From: JBGPTK01 sp041497605
GTDB taxonomy: Bacteria; Acidobacteriota; Terriglobia; Acidiferrales; UBA7541
DNA: 6,131 nt
NCBI GenBank assembly: GCA_041497605.1
Contig: JBGQGW010000224.1
Coordinates: forward strand, 1 to 6,131
Direction of reading: 5' to 3'
The position numbers and the translations under genes are program-made. Positions 5,371 to 6,131 of this stretch are shown here, piece by piece. The notes under the pieces are model-generated. The model was not told where the DNA came from. It searched no databases and saw nothing but the letters and a program-made list of their open reading frames with translations. Position 1 is the first letter of the stretch. Each line of letters opens with the position of its first letter.

Positions 5371-6131
5371 ATGGGTCCTAACCAGCCACTGACCGATGAC
5401 ATGCCGAACCAGCGGGCTGCCATGGCAGTGGTCCACGCCGGGTTCGTCGTCACCGGAATCATCACAACGTTGCTTGGACCGCTCCTGCCCATTTTGATCG
5501 CTCGCTGGTCGATGAGCGATTCTCGCGCCGGGCTGTTTTTCACTCTTCAGTTCTTCGGCTCGATCTTGGGAACCGCTTCCCTCAGTTTCCTGATTGCCCT
5601 TCGCGGCTACCGGCTGGCGTTTTTCCTCGGCTATTTTTGCATGGCCTTGGGAATTTCGACGCTGACAATGAGAAGCGAAGCAACGGGCCTGATGGCGACG
5701 GCCGTTTACGGTTTTGGCCTTGGACTGATCCTTTGCATCACCAATTTGTGGGTGGCGGAGATTGCTGCGTCACGGCGCGCCGCCGCGCTGAGCGTCGTCA
5801 ATTTTGCCTGGGGCATCGGCGCGATTTCTTGCCCCGTGCTGGTGATGTTTGCGCAGCGGGAGCATCAGATTTCCATGTTTCTAATCGTGGTGGCAGCCGT
5901 TTCGGCAATCATCGCCGTGACCCTGGGCGCCATGGACATTGAACCACGTCTGGGCAAAATTGCCCTCGCACCGGCGGCCCATGCCCAGCCGGTGATGGGC
6001 AAACAACTCGCTCTCACTTTCGGTGCGCTCTTTTTCTTCTACGTCGGTTCGGAAAGTTCAGTGGGAGGATGGACCGCCGCCCTCGCCAAGCGCCTGGGAA
6101 ACACTCCCGGCAACCTGTGGGCGCTTGCGCC
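5371..6131 (+). CDS. Major facilitator superfamily transporter, N-terminal part (runs off the right edge)
   Basis: 253 codons are visible and the frame is open to the edge, about 60 percent of a typical MFS protein. Hydrophobic segments lie at roughly 17-45, 52-76, 82-100, 105-128, 138-161, 167-187 and 211-227, i.e. the first six-helix bundle plus the start of the second. Residues 189-210 form the polar, Ala/Pro-rich cytoplasmic linker between bundles. The loop after helix 2 reads ALRGYRLAF (76-84), a degenerate form of the MFS motif A. LLGPLLPIL (34-42) in helix 1 and the late SSVGGWTAAL (229-238) resemble the FucP/sugar-type branch, but the substrate cannot be assigned. ATG 5371 is the first ATG after an in-frame stop at 5311-5313 and lacks a clear ribosome-binding site; ATG 5401 is a possible alternative that would remove ten polar residues. 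Confidence 0.85.
   Translation, partial: MGPNQPLTDDMPNQRAAMAVVHAGFVVTGIITTLLGPLLPILIARWSMSDSRAGLFFTLQFFGSILGTASLSFLIALRGYRLAFFLGYFCMALGISTLTMRSEATGLMATAVYGFGLGLILCITNLWVAEIAASRRAAALSVVNFAWGIGAISCPVLVMFAQREHQISMFLIVVAAVSAIIAVTLGAMDIEPRLGKIALAPAAHAQPVMGKQLALTFGALFFFYVGSESSVGGWTAALAKRLGNTPGNLWALA

Noticed and set aside
5357..5392. 11-codon reading frame (MAVEPWVLTSH) overlapping the MFS start, considered as a leader peptide
   Set aside because: No ribosome-binding site, no repeated or regulatory codons and no attenuator-like structure after it; likely chance.
5164..5436. 90-codon minus-strand frame across the symporter-MFS gap
   Set aside because: Overlaps the MFS start in antisense, with no domain, hydrophobic pattern or ribosome-binding site to support it.
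1..6131. Search for mobile elements, CRISPR repeats, tRNA genes or toxin-antitoxin pairs
   Set aside because: No transposase, terminal inverted repeats, regularly spaced repeats, tRNA-like cloverleaf or small paired genes were seen by eye.

Overview
The window reads as ordinary chromosomal DNA from a moderately GC-rich, probably environmental bacterium. The Gld-type ABC trio outside a low-GC Bacteroidetes context, plus the flavour of the two transporter proteins, makes me favour an Acidobacteriota-like genome. That is an inference from gene content and composition, not a database result. There are no tRNA or rRNA genes, insertion sequences, CRISPR arrays or phage genes.

Layout. Positions 1-155 hold no gene I can support; they contain two small inverted repeats at and just beyond the end of the leftmost gene. 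Positions 156-3497 carry a compact three-gene operon on the minus strand, transcribed right to left: ABC ATPase (2535-3497), ABC-2 type permease (1733-2524), then a large membrane-anchored GldG-family auxiliary protein (156-1682). The junctions are tight: the permease ribosome-binding site overlaps the ATPase stop codon, and a 50-nt gap precedes the GldG-like gene. Positions 3498-3767 are a divergent intergenic region with one plausible promoter for each direction. Positions 3768-5147 (plus) encode a dicarboxylate/amino acid:cation symporter of the glutamate transporter fold, with two extra hydrophobic segments at its N-terminus. Positions 5148-5370 are intergenic with weak hairpins, and from 5371 a plus-strand major facilitator superfamily transporter runs off the right edge.

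How the genes work together. The three minus-strand products should form one inner-membrane ABC complex: a cytoplasmic ATPase, a six-helix permease and an auxiliary protein with a large extracytoplasmic domain. In Flavobacterium, homologues are part of the gliding and secretion apparatus; elsewhere the substrate is unknown. The symporter is probably an acidic amino acid importer, and its residues at the cation sites hint at proton rather than sodium coupling. The MFS gene is unrelated by mechanism and separated by over 200 nt, so it is likely its own transcription unit.

Three translation starts are worth correcting. The ATPase most likely starts at a TTG (3497) behind a perfect AGGAGG. The GldG-like protein most likely starts at ATG 1682, not an upstream TTG. 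The symporter most likely starts at ATG 3768, not GTG 3756. I found no convincing undescribed system; the most unusual item is the N-terminal two-helix extension of the symporter.
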